NCBI RefSeq assembly: GCF_000738175.1
Contig: NZ_JFCH01000011.1
Span: 62,001 to 126,000 of the forward strand
Reading direction: 5' to 3'
Length of the DNA: 64,000 nt
From: Corynebacterium jeikeium
GTDB taxonomy: Bacteria; Actinomycetota; Actinomycetes; Mycobacteriales; Mycobacteriaceae
In this document: in pieces, positions 56,703 to 64,000 of the stretch
How the letters are laid out: each line of letters begins with the position of its first letter
Numbering within the stretch: the first letter of the stretch is position 1
Position numbers and translations under genes: made by a program
Notes under the pieces: model-generated
Seen by the model: the letters and a program-made list of their open reading frames with translations, nothing else
Told to the model about the DNA's origin: nothing
The model's database searches: none

Positions 56703-59700
56703 TTAGCGGAAATCTCGCGAGCCCGCGTGTGCTCCCGCGATCTCGCCGGCCGGCCGCAGCTGAGTCTCCACCTGTTCCAGCAGATCCGCCGTCACGGTGG
56801 CCGCCCCCTCCGCGTTGTGGACAATCCCTCGCACGACCAGGATCTTTGCATTTAGCGCAACCGCTCGTTGCCGCGCCCACAGCCCCTGCGAGACCACAAT
56901 ATTCGCCAGCCCGGTCTCGTCCTCTAAGCCGAAAAACACCACCCCACCTGCGGTAGCGGGGCGCTGCCTGTGAGTCACCACGCCCGCGACTCGCACCCGC
57001 GTGCCATCGGGGACGCGCAGCAGGCTATCGGCCGTCACCACCGCCGCACCACCGCGCGGGGCGGCATCACCGGGGTGCACACCGCGCGGTGCAGGGCGCA
57101 GGTGCCATTCGTCCAGGTACTCGCGCAGGAGCTGCACCGGATGCTCGGCCGTCGTCACGCTCGTTGTCGCTAGTTCGGACGCCACCATCTCAAACGCACT
57201 CATCCCAGGCAACGCCGGCGCATGCACGCCGGACGTCCCCGGCAGCATTCCCGGCCGCTCGGTCGCCGCCACCCCGGCGGCCCACACGGCTTGGCGGCGG
57301 GTTAGCCCGAGACTCCCCAAAGCCCCCGCCCGCGCCAGCTTCTCCACATGAGCCACGGTCAGCCCAGCTTCGCGGGATAGGTCTTCCACGCTGGTGAAGC
57401 GGCCGATCCGTTCGCGCGCCTCCACGATACGCTCCGCCACCTCGGCGGAGATCCCTTTCACCCCGCCCGCCCCGCTGAGCCCCAGCCGGATCTGCCCCAC
57501 CGGCTCGCCGGTCCCCCGGCCTAGCCCGTGAACTCCCGCGGGACGGTTGGTACGTGGGGGCGTCGTTAAGGAAACAACCGCATCCACCTGCACGTCCGAA
57601 GCGTTCACGTCCACGGGAAGAACCTCCACGCCGTGTCGGCGCGCGTCGGCCAGCAGGGACTGCGGCGAGTAGAACCCCATCGGCTGGGCGCGCAGCAGGG
57701 CCACGCAGAACTCCGCCGGATAGTGGTACTTGAACCACGCGGAGTAGTAGACCAGGGAGGCGAAAGATTGCGAGTGTGATTCCGGGAAGCCGTAGCTGGC
57801 GAAGGCCACGATCTTGTCCCACAACCGATCGGCCACCGCACCGCGGATCCCGTTTTTCGCCTCTAATCCCTGGTAGAAGCGCTTTTTCAGCCGCTCCATC
57901 TTCTGCGGCGAGCGCTTGGATCCCATCGCCCGGCGCAGGGTATCGGCCTCGGCGCCGCTAAAGCCCGCGGCATCCACGGCCATCTGCATCAGCTGCTCCT
58001 GGAACAGCGGGATGCCCAGAGTCTTCGTCAATGCCGGCTCCAGGCACGGGTGGTCGAAGGTCACGGGCTCCAGGCCATTACGGCGGCGAATATAGGGGTG
58101 CACGGAGCCGCCCTGGATGGGTCCGGGGCGAATCAGCGCAACCTCCACCACCAGGTCGTAGAAGGTGCGCGGTTTCAAGCGCGGCAGGGTGGACATCTGC
58201 GCGCGGGATTCCACCTGGAACACTCCTACCGCGTCCGCGCGGGAGAGCATCGCGTAGACCTCCGGCTCCGTGGGGTCCAGCCGCCACAGCTCCACCTCCC
58301 GCCCCCGGTGGACGCGCACCTGGTCCACCGCGTGGTGTAGCGCCTCCAGCATGCCCAGCCCCAGCAGGTCGAACTTCACCAGCCCCACGGCCGCGCAATC
58401 GTCCTTGTCCCACTGCACCACCGAACGGCCTTCCATCCGCGCCCATTCCGTCGGCACGACCTGTGCGATCGGGCGGTCGCAAATCACCATGCCGCCGGAG
58501 TGAATGCCCAGGTGGCGGGGGTGGTCCAGCATCTGCTCGGCTAAACGCTGCACTGCGTTGGGGGTCTGTTCCGGGTGGCGGGTCCAAGCATCGATCTGGC
58601 CCGGCGCGTAGCCGAGGGCACGCCCGGCATCGCGGGTGGCGCCGCGGCGGCGGTAGGTGATCACGTTCGCCACCTGCGCGGCGTTCTCGCGGCCATAGCG
58701 GGAGTACACGTACTGGATAGCCTCCTCGCGCCGCCCGGATTCAATGTCGAGGTCGATGTCGGGCGGCCCGTCACGCTCCGGGGAGAGAAAGCGCTCGAAG
58801 AGCAGGCCGGAGGCCACAGCGTCCACCGTCGTGATCCCCAACGCAAAGCACACCGCGGAGTTCGCGGCGGATCCTCGCCCCTGGCAGAAGATGTTGTTCT
58901 CGTGGCAGAAGGAGACGATGTCATGGACGATCAGGAAGTAGCCTGGAAACCCCAGCTGCTCGATGGTTTCCAGCTCGCGGTCGATGGTGGCCCAGGCCTG
59001 GTTGGCGGCGGCGGAGGAACCCCGCTGGCCGTAGCGCTGCGCCCCGCCGCGTTCGGTGATGGCGCGCAGCCAGGTCATTTCCGTGTACCCCTCCGGTACG
59101 GGGAAGTGGGGCAGGTTCGGCGCTACAAGGTCCAGCGTGAAGGCACATTCTTCGGCAACCTGCACGGTGGTCTCCACGGCGCGCGCCAGCCACTCGCAAT
59201 CGCCCGCAAGCTGCAGCATCTCCTCGCCCGAGCGCAGCCACGAGCCGCCGACCGGGTGGGTGGTCGGCTCCGCGGCGGCCATATCTTTCCGCTCGTGCAG
59301 TGCGGCCTTCGCCCCAGCCAGCCGGGAGTGTTTCGGGGTGGCGCACGTCGGGGCACTGCTGACGATCTCGCGTAGGCCGTGGCGCACCGCCAGGGCGTGG
59401 AGGCGTTCGTTGCGGTCGGCGTCGGCGGGGTTCATCGTGTGTTGCAGCTCCACTACGACGTTCTCCGCACCGAAGATGTCCACTAGCTGCGCGTCCGCCC
59501 AGCGCCAATCCAGCAGCACTAGCCAGTGGCCGCCCGCCGCCTCCGACAGCCGGGGCAGGCTGGGGTACCGGACGGAATCTTTGTCCGGGTCGGCCATGCG
59601 GGCGTCAGCAATAACCCGGCTGAGCCGCGTGTAGCCTTCGCGCCCCTTGCACAGCACCGTGAGTGGCACGTCGAGGCTCAGCTCCGCGCCGAATACCGTG

Positions 59701-60146
59701 GCGAGGTCCGCGTTACTCTCCGCCACCGCCGTAGCGAAGCGCGCCGCCCCGTAGAAGCCGTCGCGGTCCACGCACGCAAGCGCGCTTAGCCCCAGTTCAC
59801 GGGCCGCCGTAACCATCTGCTCGGGCTGGCTCGCGCCACGTAGGAAGTTGTAGGCGCTGCAGGCGTGGAGCTCCGCGAAGGGGGTGGTTATTCCTTTTTG
59901 TGACTCCCCTTCGGCCCCAGTGCCGCCCGCCTCCGCAAGGTCGAGAGACGTGGTGCGCTGCTGACCTTCCCCTACTCCGACCGCGCGGAGGTTCCGCAGC
60001 CCCGGCCCTCTGCCGGAGAGCACGCTTTCGAGCTGCGCCCAGCTCAGCGGCCGACCCTGGGAAAAGCTCCTGGATTGTGGCTTGCGTAGCGTGCGGCGAG
60101 ATGCCGGGTTTGGCTCGCCGGCGGGGTCGCGGGGTTCAACAGACAC
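56703..60146 (-). CDS. dnaE2: Error-prone DNA polymerase III alpha subunit DnaE2
   Basis: A 1147-residue C-family polymerase. An N-terminal PHP domain (FAELHACSAYNFLRGASQPEQMV), the catalytic palm PPDIDLDIESGRREE, FQEQLMQMAVDAAGFSGAEAD and a C-terminal OB domain (VAGVVTHRQRPATAGGVVFFGLEDETG) fit DnaE2 rather than replicative DnaE1. It mediates damage-induced mutagenesis with ImuA'/ImuB, which are not in the window. The GTG at 60146 is chosen because a perfect TATAAT lies 6 bases upstream; an upstream GTG at 60164 would lie outside that transcript. Confidence 0.92.
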   Translation of the reverse strand: MSVEPRDPAGEPNPASRRTLRKPQSRSFSQGRPLSWAQLESVLSGRGPGLRNLRAVGVGEGQQRTTSLDLAEAGGTGAEGESQKGITTPFAELHACSAYNFLRGASQPEQMVTAARELGLSALACVDRDGFYGAARFATAVAESNADLATVFGAELSLDVPLTVLCKGREGYTRLSRVIADARMADPDKDSVRYPSLPRLSEAAGGHWLVLLDWRWADAQLVDIFGAENVVVELQHTMNPADADRNERLHALAVRHGLREIVSSAPTCATPKHSRLAGAKAALHERKDMAAAEPTTHPVGGSWLRSGEEMLQLAGDCEWLARAVETTVQVAEECAFTLDLVAPNLPHFPVPEGYTEMTWLRAITERGGAQRYGQRGSSAAANQAWATIDRELETIEQLGFPGYFLIVHDIVSFCHENNIFCQGRGSAANSAVCFALGITTVDAVASGLLFERFLSPERDGPPDIDLDIESGRREEAIQYVYSRYGRENAAQVANVITYRRRGATRDAGRALGYAPGQIDAWTRHPEQTPNAVQRLAEQMLDHPRHLGIHSGGMVICDRPIAQVVPTEWARMEGRSVVQWDKDDCAAVGLVKFDLLGLGMLEALHHAVDQVRVHRGREVELWRLDPTEPEVYAMLSRADAVGVFQVESRAQMSTLPRLKPRTFYDLVVEVALIRPGPIQGGSVHPYIRRRNGLEPVTFDHPCLEPALTKTLGIPLFQEQLMQMAVDAAGFSGAEADTLRRAMGSKRSPQKMERLKKRFYQGLEAKNGIRGAVADRLWDKIVAFASYGFPESHSQSFASLVYYSAWFKYHYPAEFCVALLRAQPMGFYSPQSLLADARRHGVEVLPVDVNASDVQVDAVVSLTTPPRTNRPAGVHGLGRGTGEPVGQIRLGLSGAGGVKGISAEVAERIVEARERIGRFTSVEDLSREAGLTVAHVEKLARAGALGSLGLTRRQAVWAAGVAATERPGMLPGTSGVHAPALPGMSAFEMVASELATTSVTTAEHPVQLLREYLDEWHLRPAPRGVHPGDAAPRGGAAVVTADSLLRVPDGTRVRVAGVVTHRQRPATAGGVVFFGLEDETGLANIVVSQGLWARQRAVALNAKILVVRGIVHNAEGAATVTADLLEQVETQLRPAGEIAGAHAGSRDFR

Positions 60147-60152
60147 AGAGCG

Positions 60153-60158
60153 ATTATA
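60153..60158 (-). promoter_or_regulatory. -10 box of dnaE2 (leaderless)
   Basis: A perfect TATAAT on the minus strand lies 6 bases before the GTG at 60146 and overlaps the SOS-like palindrome. Confidence 0.55.
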
Positions 60159-60172
60159 GAACACCTATTCTA
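60157..60172. promoter_or_regulatory. LexA/SOS-box-like palindrome at the dnaE2 promoter
   Basis: TAGAATAGGTGTTCTA (minus strand) matches 11 of 14 fixed positions of the corynebacterial LexA box TCGAACA-NN-TGTTCGA and overlaps the -10 element, consistent with SOS repression. Confidence 0.6.
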
Positions 60173-60222
60173 TTATTCGCCAGAGTGGGCAAACTCCCCT
60201 CAAGGGCGGCCAAAACTGAGAC

Positions 60223-60238
60223 TAGACTAAGTTGTTCA
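60223..60238 (+). promoter_or_regulatory. Putative McbR-type operator of metQNI
   Basis: TAGAC-TAAGTT-GTTCA matches eight of ten fixed positions of TAGAC-N6-GTCTA and overlaps the predicted -35 element, as at metY. Confidence 0.45.
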
Positions 60239-60260
60239 TTCTGGTTTAGAGTGCTACTTT
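60232..60260 (+). promoter_or_regulatory. Predicted metQNI promoter
   Basis: TTGTTC (60232-60237) and TACTTT (60255-60260) are spaced 17 bases apart. The leader is about 60 bases and ends with AGGAGG 5 bases before the metQ ATG. Confidence 0.45.
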
Positions 60261-60325
60261 AATCGCACAGTTCAGCCCGGACATTCGACAGAGCACCGGG
60301 CCCCATGACTATCCAGGAGGATCCC

Positions 60326-61186
60326 ATGTCCCTTCGCCGTAAAGTAGCAGCCGGTGTAGCTGCAGCAGTTATGGCCTTCAGCTTGACCGCCTGCGGCGGT
60401 GACGACGACACGATCAAGGTCGGCACCACCGACCAGGGCCAGAAGCAGTGGCAGGTGTTTGAGGAAAAGGCCAAGGAAGAAGGCCTGAACGTTGAACTGG
60501 TTCCGTTCGGCGACTACAGCCTGCCGAACCGCGCGCTGGCCGACGGCGAGATCGACGTCAACAACTTCCAGCACCTGATGTTCCTGGCTGACTACAACGT
60601 CAACAACGACTCCAACCTGGTGCCGATCGGCGCCACCGAGATCATCCCGCTGGGCGTGTACTACCAGGACCACAGCGAGGTCAAGGACATCGAGGAAGCC
60701 GGCGAGGTTGCCATCCCGAACGACCCGACCAACCAGGGCCGCGCCCTGCACGTGCTGGCATCCGCTGGCCTGGTGAAGCTGAAGGATGACAAGATCCTCT
60801 CCCCGACCCCGGCCGACATCGACGAGGGTAAGTCCAAGGTCAAGGTCACCCCGGTGGACGCCGCCCAGACTGTGACCGCCTACAAGGACGGCACCCCGGC
60901 CGTCATCAACAACTCCTTCCTGGAGCGCGGCAACATCGACCCGAAGTCCGCCATCGTCGAGGATGACCCGAAGGCAGAGTCCGCCAAGCCGTTCATCAAC
61001 GCCTTCGTCACCACCGAGGAGAACAAGGACGACGAGGATCTGAAGAAGCTCGTTGAGGTCTGGCACTCCAAGGACGTTCAGGATGCACTGAACGAGCAGT
61101 CCAAGGGCACCTCCGTCCAGGTCCAGATGGGCCCGGAGGAGCTGGCTAAGGTTCTGAAGGACACTGAGGACCAGATCAAGAAGTAG
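60326..61186 (+). CDS. metQ: Methionine-binding lipoprotein MetQ (NlpA family)
   Basis: 286 residues. Signal with lipobox LTAC (RRKVAAGVAAAVMAFSLTAC), then an NLPA-type fold: IKVGTTDQGQKQWQVFEEKAKEEGLNVEL, PNRALADGEIDVNNFQHLMFL, GVYYQDH, VAIPNDPTNQGRALHVL and VINNSFLERG. It captures methionine outside the membrane for MetNI. The ATG at 60326 with AGGAGG 5 bases upstream is preferred to the in-frame ATG at 60305. It is the first gene of metQ-metN-metI. Confidence 0.94.
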   Translation: MSLRRKVAAGVAAAVMAFSLTACGGDDDTIKVGTTDQGQKQWQVFEEKAKEEGLNVELVPFGDYSLPNRALADGEIDVNNFQHLMFLADYNVNNDSNLVPIGATEIIPLGVYYQDHSEVKDIEEAGEVAIPNDPTNQGRALHVLASAGLVKLKDDKILSPTPADIDEGKSKVKVTPVDAAQTVTAYKDGTPAVINNSFLERGNIDPKSAIVEDDPKAESAKPFINAFVTTEENKDDEDLKKLVEVWHSKDVQDALNEQSKGTSVQVQMGPEELAKVLKDTEDQIKK

Positions 61187-61230
61187 GCCCAATCGGCACT
61201 ACTAACCCCAACTCTTAAAAGAGGTTCCCT

Positions 61231-62334
61231 ATGGCTACAGACGCACAACCTGGCGTCGACCAGCCCAGCGCCGGCAACACCGGCGCTGCCGGCAGTACCG
61301 GCAGTACCGGCACGGAGATCGTCTTCCGTGACGTGACGAAGGTCTTCAAGCAGGGCAAGAAGGAAATTCACGCTCTGCAGGACATCAACACGCAGATCCC
61401 GGCGGGCTCCATCGTCGGCATCATCGGCTACTCCGGCGCCGGCAAGTCCACCCTTGTCCGGCAGATCAACGGCCTGGACCGCCCCACCAGCGGGCAGATC
61501 CTGCTGGAAGGCCAGGACATCGTTCCCTTGCCGGAATCGCAGATGCGCAAGCTGCGCAGCGACATCGGCATGATCTTCCAGCAGTTCAACCTGTTCTCCT
61601 CCCGCAACGTGGCAGGCAACGTCGCCTACCCACTGCGCCTGCAGGGTATGCCCAAGCAGCAGCGGGAAGAGCGCGTCAAGGAACTGCTGGAGTTCGTCGG
61701 CCTGTCCGATAAGGGCAAGGCCTATCCGGAGCAGCTGTCCGGTGGCCAGAAGCAGCGCGTCGGCATCGCCCGCGCGCTGGCCACCAACCCCAGCCTGCTG
61801 CTGGCCGACGAGGCCACCAGCGCGCTGGACCCCTCCACCACCCGCGACGTGCTGGAGCTGCTGCGTAAAGTGAACCGCGAGCTCGGCATCACCATCGTGG
61901 TGATCACCCACGAGATGGAGGTTGTGCGTTCCATCGCCGACTCCGTGATCGTGATGGAAAACGGCCGCATCGTGGAGCAGGGCAGCGTCTACGAGGTATT
62001 TTCCAACCCGCAGACGAAGACTGCCGCCAACTTCGTGGCCACCTCGCTGCGCAACACCCCCGACATGGTCGAGGCGGAGGCGCTGCAGTCCGAAAACGGT
62101 CGTCTCTTCACTGTGACCATGGCCGAGGGGATCGGGTTTTTCGATGCCATCTCGAAGCTGTCCGCTGCAGGGGTGACGGTAAACATCGTCCACGGTGGCG
62201 TCACCACCCTCCAGAACCACAGTTTCGGCCGCCTTACCCTGCGCCTGACGGCCCACAATGCCGACGGCGAGAAGGCAATCGAGGAATTCCACAGCCACAT
62301 GCAGGATTCCACCGAGATTGAGGAGATCCGATGA
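61231..62334 (+). CDS. metN: Methionine ABC importer ATPase MetN
   Basis: 367 residues. A Gly/Thr/Ser-rich N-terminal stretch (GAAGSTGSTGTE) is followed by the ATPase: Walker A GYSGAGKST (66-74), Q-loop FQQFNLFSSR, signature LSGGQKQR, Walker B LLLADEATSALD and the H-loop VITHEME. The C-terminal 80 residues form a NIL domain, the regulatory methionine-binding module of MetN that allows trans-inhibition. It overlaps metI by 4 bases. Confidence 0.95.
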   Translation: MATDAQPGVDQPSAGNTGAAGSTGSTGTEIVFRDVTKVFKQGKKEIHALQDINTQIPAGSIVGIIGYSGAGKSTLVRQINGLDRPTSGQILLEGQDIVPLPESQMRKLRSDIGMIFQQFNLFSSRNVAGNVAYPLRLQGMPKQQREERVKELLEFVGLSDKGKAYPEQLSGGQKQRVGIARALATNPSLLLADEATSALDPSTTRDVLELLRKVNRELGITIVVITHEMEVVRSIADSVIVMENGRIVEQGSVYEVFSNPQTKTAANFVATSLRNTPDMVEAEALQSENGRLFTVTMAEGIGFFDAISKLSAAGVTVNIVHGGVTTLQNHSFGRLTLRLTAHNADGEKAIEEFHSHMQDSTEIEEIR

Positions 62335-63011
62335 ACACGATGACCCTCGCGCAAATGGATTGGGACCGCTACGGCAACACGTTCCAGAAGGCGATTTTCG
62401 AGACGCTGTACATGGTCTCGATCACGCTGCTGATCTCCTCGGTACTGGGCCTGATCATCGGCCTGCTGCTGTACACCACCCGCAAGGGCGGCATTCTGCA
62501 GAACCGGGTGGTCTACTGGATCACGAACTTCCTGGTGAACTTCATCCGCCCGATCCCGTTCATCATTTTGCTGACTGCTATCGGCCCGCTGACGGACCTG
62601 GTGGTGCAGAGCCGTATCGGTACGGAAGCGGCCATCGTCGGCATGGTCGTCGCCGCCACCTTCGGCGCTGCGCGTATTTTCGAGCAGAACCTGGTGGCGA
62701 TCGACCCGGGCGTGATCGAGGCCGCCAAGGCGATGGGTGCCTCGCCGCTGAAGATCATCTTCACGGTGATCATCCCCGAGGCGCTGGGCCCGCTGATCCT
62801 GGGCTTCACCTTCATGTTCATCGCCATCGTGGATATGTCCGCCATGGCTGGTTACATCGGTGCAGGTGGTCTGGGTGACTTCGCGATTGTCTACGGTTAC
62901 CGCTCGTTTAATGACGCCGTTACGTGGACGACCGTCGCAGTGATCATCGTGATCGTGCAGATCGCGCAGCTGGGCGGAAACTGGCTGTCGAAGAAGATCA
63001 TGCGCCGCTAG
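62331..63011 (+). CDS. metI: Methionine ABC importer permease MetI
   Basis: A 226-residue BPD_transp_1 permease with five spans. FQKAIFETLYMVSITLLISSVLGLIIGLLLY, NFIRPIPFIILLTAIGPLT and the EAA loop EAAKAMGASPLKIIFTVIIPEALGPLI are standard for MetI. The start overlaps the metN stop (ATGA). A strong bidirectional hairpin follows. Confidence 0.96.
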   Translation: MNTMTLAQMDWDRYGNTFQKAIFETLYMVSITLLISSVLGLIIGLLLYTTRKGGILQNRVVYWITNFLVNFIRPIPFIILLTAIGPLTDLVVQSRIGTEAAIVGMVVAATFGAARIFEQNLVAIDPGVIEAAKAMGASPLKIIFTVIIPEALGPLILGFTFMFIAIVDMSAMAGYIGAGGLGDFAIVYGYRSFNDAVTWTTVAVIIVIVQIAQLGGNWLSKKIMRR

Positions 63012-63033
63012 TCAGCACGCGCTGCTAGAGAGC

Positions 63034-63081
63034 ACGAAACCCCGGGCTAGTTCAGTTCAATGAATTAGCCCGGGGTTTCGT
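63034..63081. terminator. Bidirectional terminator between metI and the convergent gene
   Basis: The 21-base arms 63034-63054 and 63061-63081 pair at all positions but one (a G-T) around a 6-base loop. AAAC and GTTT flank the GC core in both directions, so it can serve both converging genes. Confidence 0.8.
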
Positions 63082-63088
63082 CGTGCGT

Positions 63089-64000
63089 TTAGAATTCCGC
63101 GACCCACGTCACGGTCTGCTTGGGCTTCTTGCCGCAGGAGGGAACGGAGGTTCCGCCTGGGTGCGCGCTCAGGCGAACCGTGATTTCTTGTTCTGCGCCG
63201 GCTGCTGAGTTCGCATCTGTGCCCACTTCTGGATTCGCTTCCGTGCCCGCTTCTGGGCGAATGGTTACGACGCGCACCTCGGTGGCGGAGTCTGCGTCTC
63301 CGGCCGCTTCCGGCTTGGTCACGCGCATGCTGGCGAGCTTGACGTGGCGACCTTCGCTGGCCAGCTTCTCCGCCACGGCCAGTTCCGCGACCTGGCCAAC
63401 TGGATCCCAGACCCCGCGGCCGCGGCAGCCCTCCAGCCACAGCTCGCCTTGCTTGGCGCGCTCCAGCATGCTGCTGGCACCCGTGGTGCCGAGCTGGCCG
63501 TAGGAGTAGTTGTGGGGCAGCAGGATCATGGAGGGGGCGAAGCGGTGCCCCTTGGTGTGGGAGGATTCCCAGACCATCTGGCCGTACTTGGCGGTGAGCT
63601 CGTCGGCTACCGGACGGCCGAAAACCGCGCAGCACTTGTCGCGCTTGCCGTGGGTGCACACCAGCAGCAGTGGACCGTCGATGCGCTGGCCACCGGCGGC
63701 GCCGGGGGCGCTGAGGTCGAGATCCAGCAGCGCTTCGGGGCCAGAGACTTGCAGGCTTTCGAGGATGGGCGTGGGGTCGTCGCCGTAGCCTTCGGCCCAG
63801 CTGATGTAGAGCTGCCGGGTGGAACTGGCTGCGCGCTGCTGGCCTTCGCGGCCGGGGCGGCGGATGAACTGCAGCTGGGCGCCGTTGTCCTTGAGGAACT
63901 TCTCAACTTTTTCGGTGAGCTCCTCCCCTAGCGCGGTGCCGTCGAGGATGTCGTGGCCCCAGTTGGTGACGAACTCGAGAGCGAGAATGATCTTGCCCGG
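63089..64000 (-). CDS. Sucrase/ferredoxin-like protein (C-terminal 303 residues; start outside window)
   Basis: The open frame continues through base 64000. It contains DILDGTALGEELTEKVEKFLKDNGAQLQFIRRPGR, then LLLVCTHGKRDKCCAVFGRPVADEL and SSHTKGHRFAPSMILLPHNYSYGQL, which match the thioredoxin-like [2Fe-2S] Suc_Fer-like family; cysteines of CTHGKRDKCC are the likely cluster ligands. An Ala/Glu-rich insert lies near the C-terminus. A role in redox chemistry is inferred; the partner is unknown. Confidence 0.85.
   Translation of the reverse strand, partial: PGKIILALEFVTNWGHDILDGTALGEELTEKVEKFLKDNGAQLQFIRRPGREGQQRAASSTRQLYISWAEGYGDDPTPILESLQVSGPEALLDLDLSAPGAAGGQRIDGPLLLVCTHGKRDKCCAVFGRPVADELTAKYGQMVWESSHTKGHRFAPSMILLPHNYSYGQLGTTGASSMLERAKQGELWLEGCRGRGVWDPVGQVAELAVAEKLASEGRHVKLASMRVTKPEAAGDADSATEVRVVTIRPEAGTEANPEVGTDANSAAGAEQEITVRLSAHPGGTSVPSCGKKPKQTVTWVAEF

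Overview
The window reads as chromosomal DNA of a Corynebacterium species. The evidence is a fused biotin carboxylase/BCCP subunit with a separate short epsilon subunit, a monomeric NADP isocitrate dehydrogenase, an SpaA-type sortase-assembled pilus operon, TAGAC-N6-GTxxA operators of the McbR type in front of methionine genes, and many -10 boxes (TAnnnT) placed 6-9 bases before a start codon, as in leaderless corynebacterial mRNAs. From memory, the gene order purK, birA, accD, maf, prp, sseA, accBC, pmmB, upp, trpS, xthA, icd, metY, metX, folD, dnaE2, metQNI follows the C. glutamicum chromosome in inverted order. A lipid-dependent species near C. jeikeium would fit the reduced accD locus, but the species is inference. 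No tRNA, rRNA, insertion sequence, prophage or CRISPR array was seen.

Layout. 0-13 kb: partial purK, a PH-domain membrane protein, birA, an unusually short accD with accE, maf, a prpDC operon without prpB, an orphan ATP-grasp-like protein, a rhodanese, accBC, a small membrane protein and glpK. BirA biotinylates AccBC, which works with AccD/AccE, so carboxylase function is concentrated here. 13-20.6 kb: a DUF1707 protein, an M20 amidohydrolase, PNP-pmmB-upp (nucleoside and sugar-phosphate salvage), a three-gene NlpC/P60 cassette and a large unknown cytoplasmic protein. 20.6-24 kb: four membrane proteins with Gln/Asn/Pro-rich cytoplasmic tails, one with a J-like domain. 24-28.2 kb: a one-NBD sugar ABC importer (FrcABC-like) and adenosine deaminase. 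28.2-36.1 kb: YihY-type membrane protein, trpS, TRIC-type channel, xthA, an MFS exporter and icd.

36.1-37.0 kb is a 925-base gene-free region holding the icd terminator, GC-rich repeats, two long hairpin-forming inverted repeats that share a loop motif but differ in the stem, a solo copy of one arm, and the metY control region. 37-41.5 kb: metY, metX, a DUF3017 protein, folD and a small membrane protein. 41.6-48.7 kb: a pilus operon with tip protein, major pilin, class C sortase and minor pilin, with a recognisable promoter and terminator. It looks like an insertion in otherwise conserved order. 48.7-64 kb: trmL, an enoyl-reductase-like protein, lldD, an S9 peptidase, a DUF4272-like protein, a membrane-anchored esterase, SOS-type dnaE2, metQNI and a partial sucrase/ferredoxin-like gene.

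The item most worth following up is the hairpin family at 36.40-36.73 kb: five arms, each beginning ATGTCG, with mostly silent differences between related arms. Next are the shortened AccD and the cluster of Gln-rich membrane proteins.
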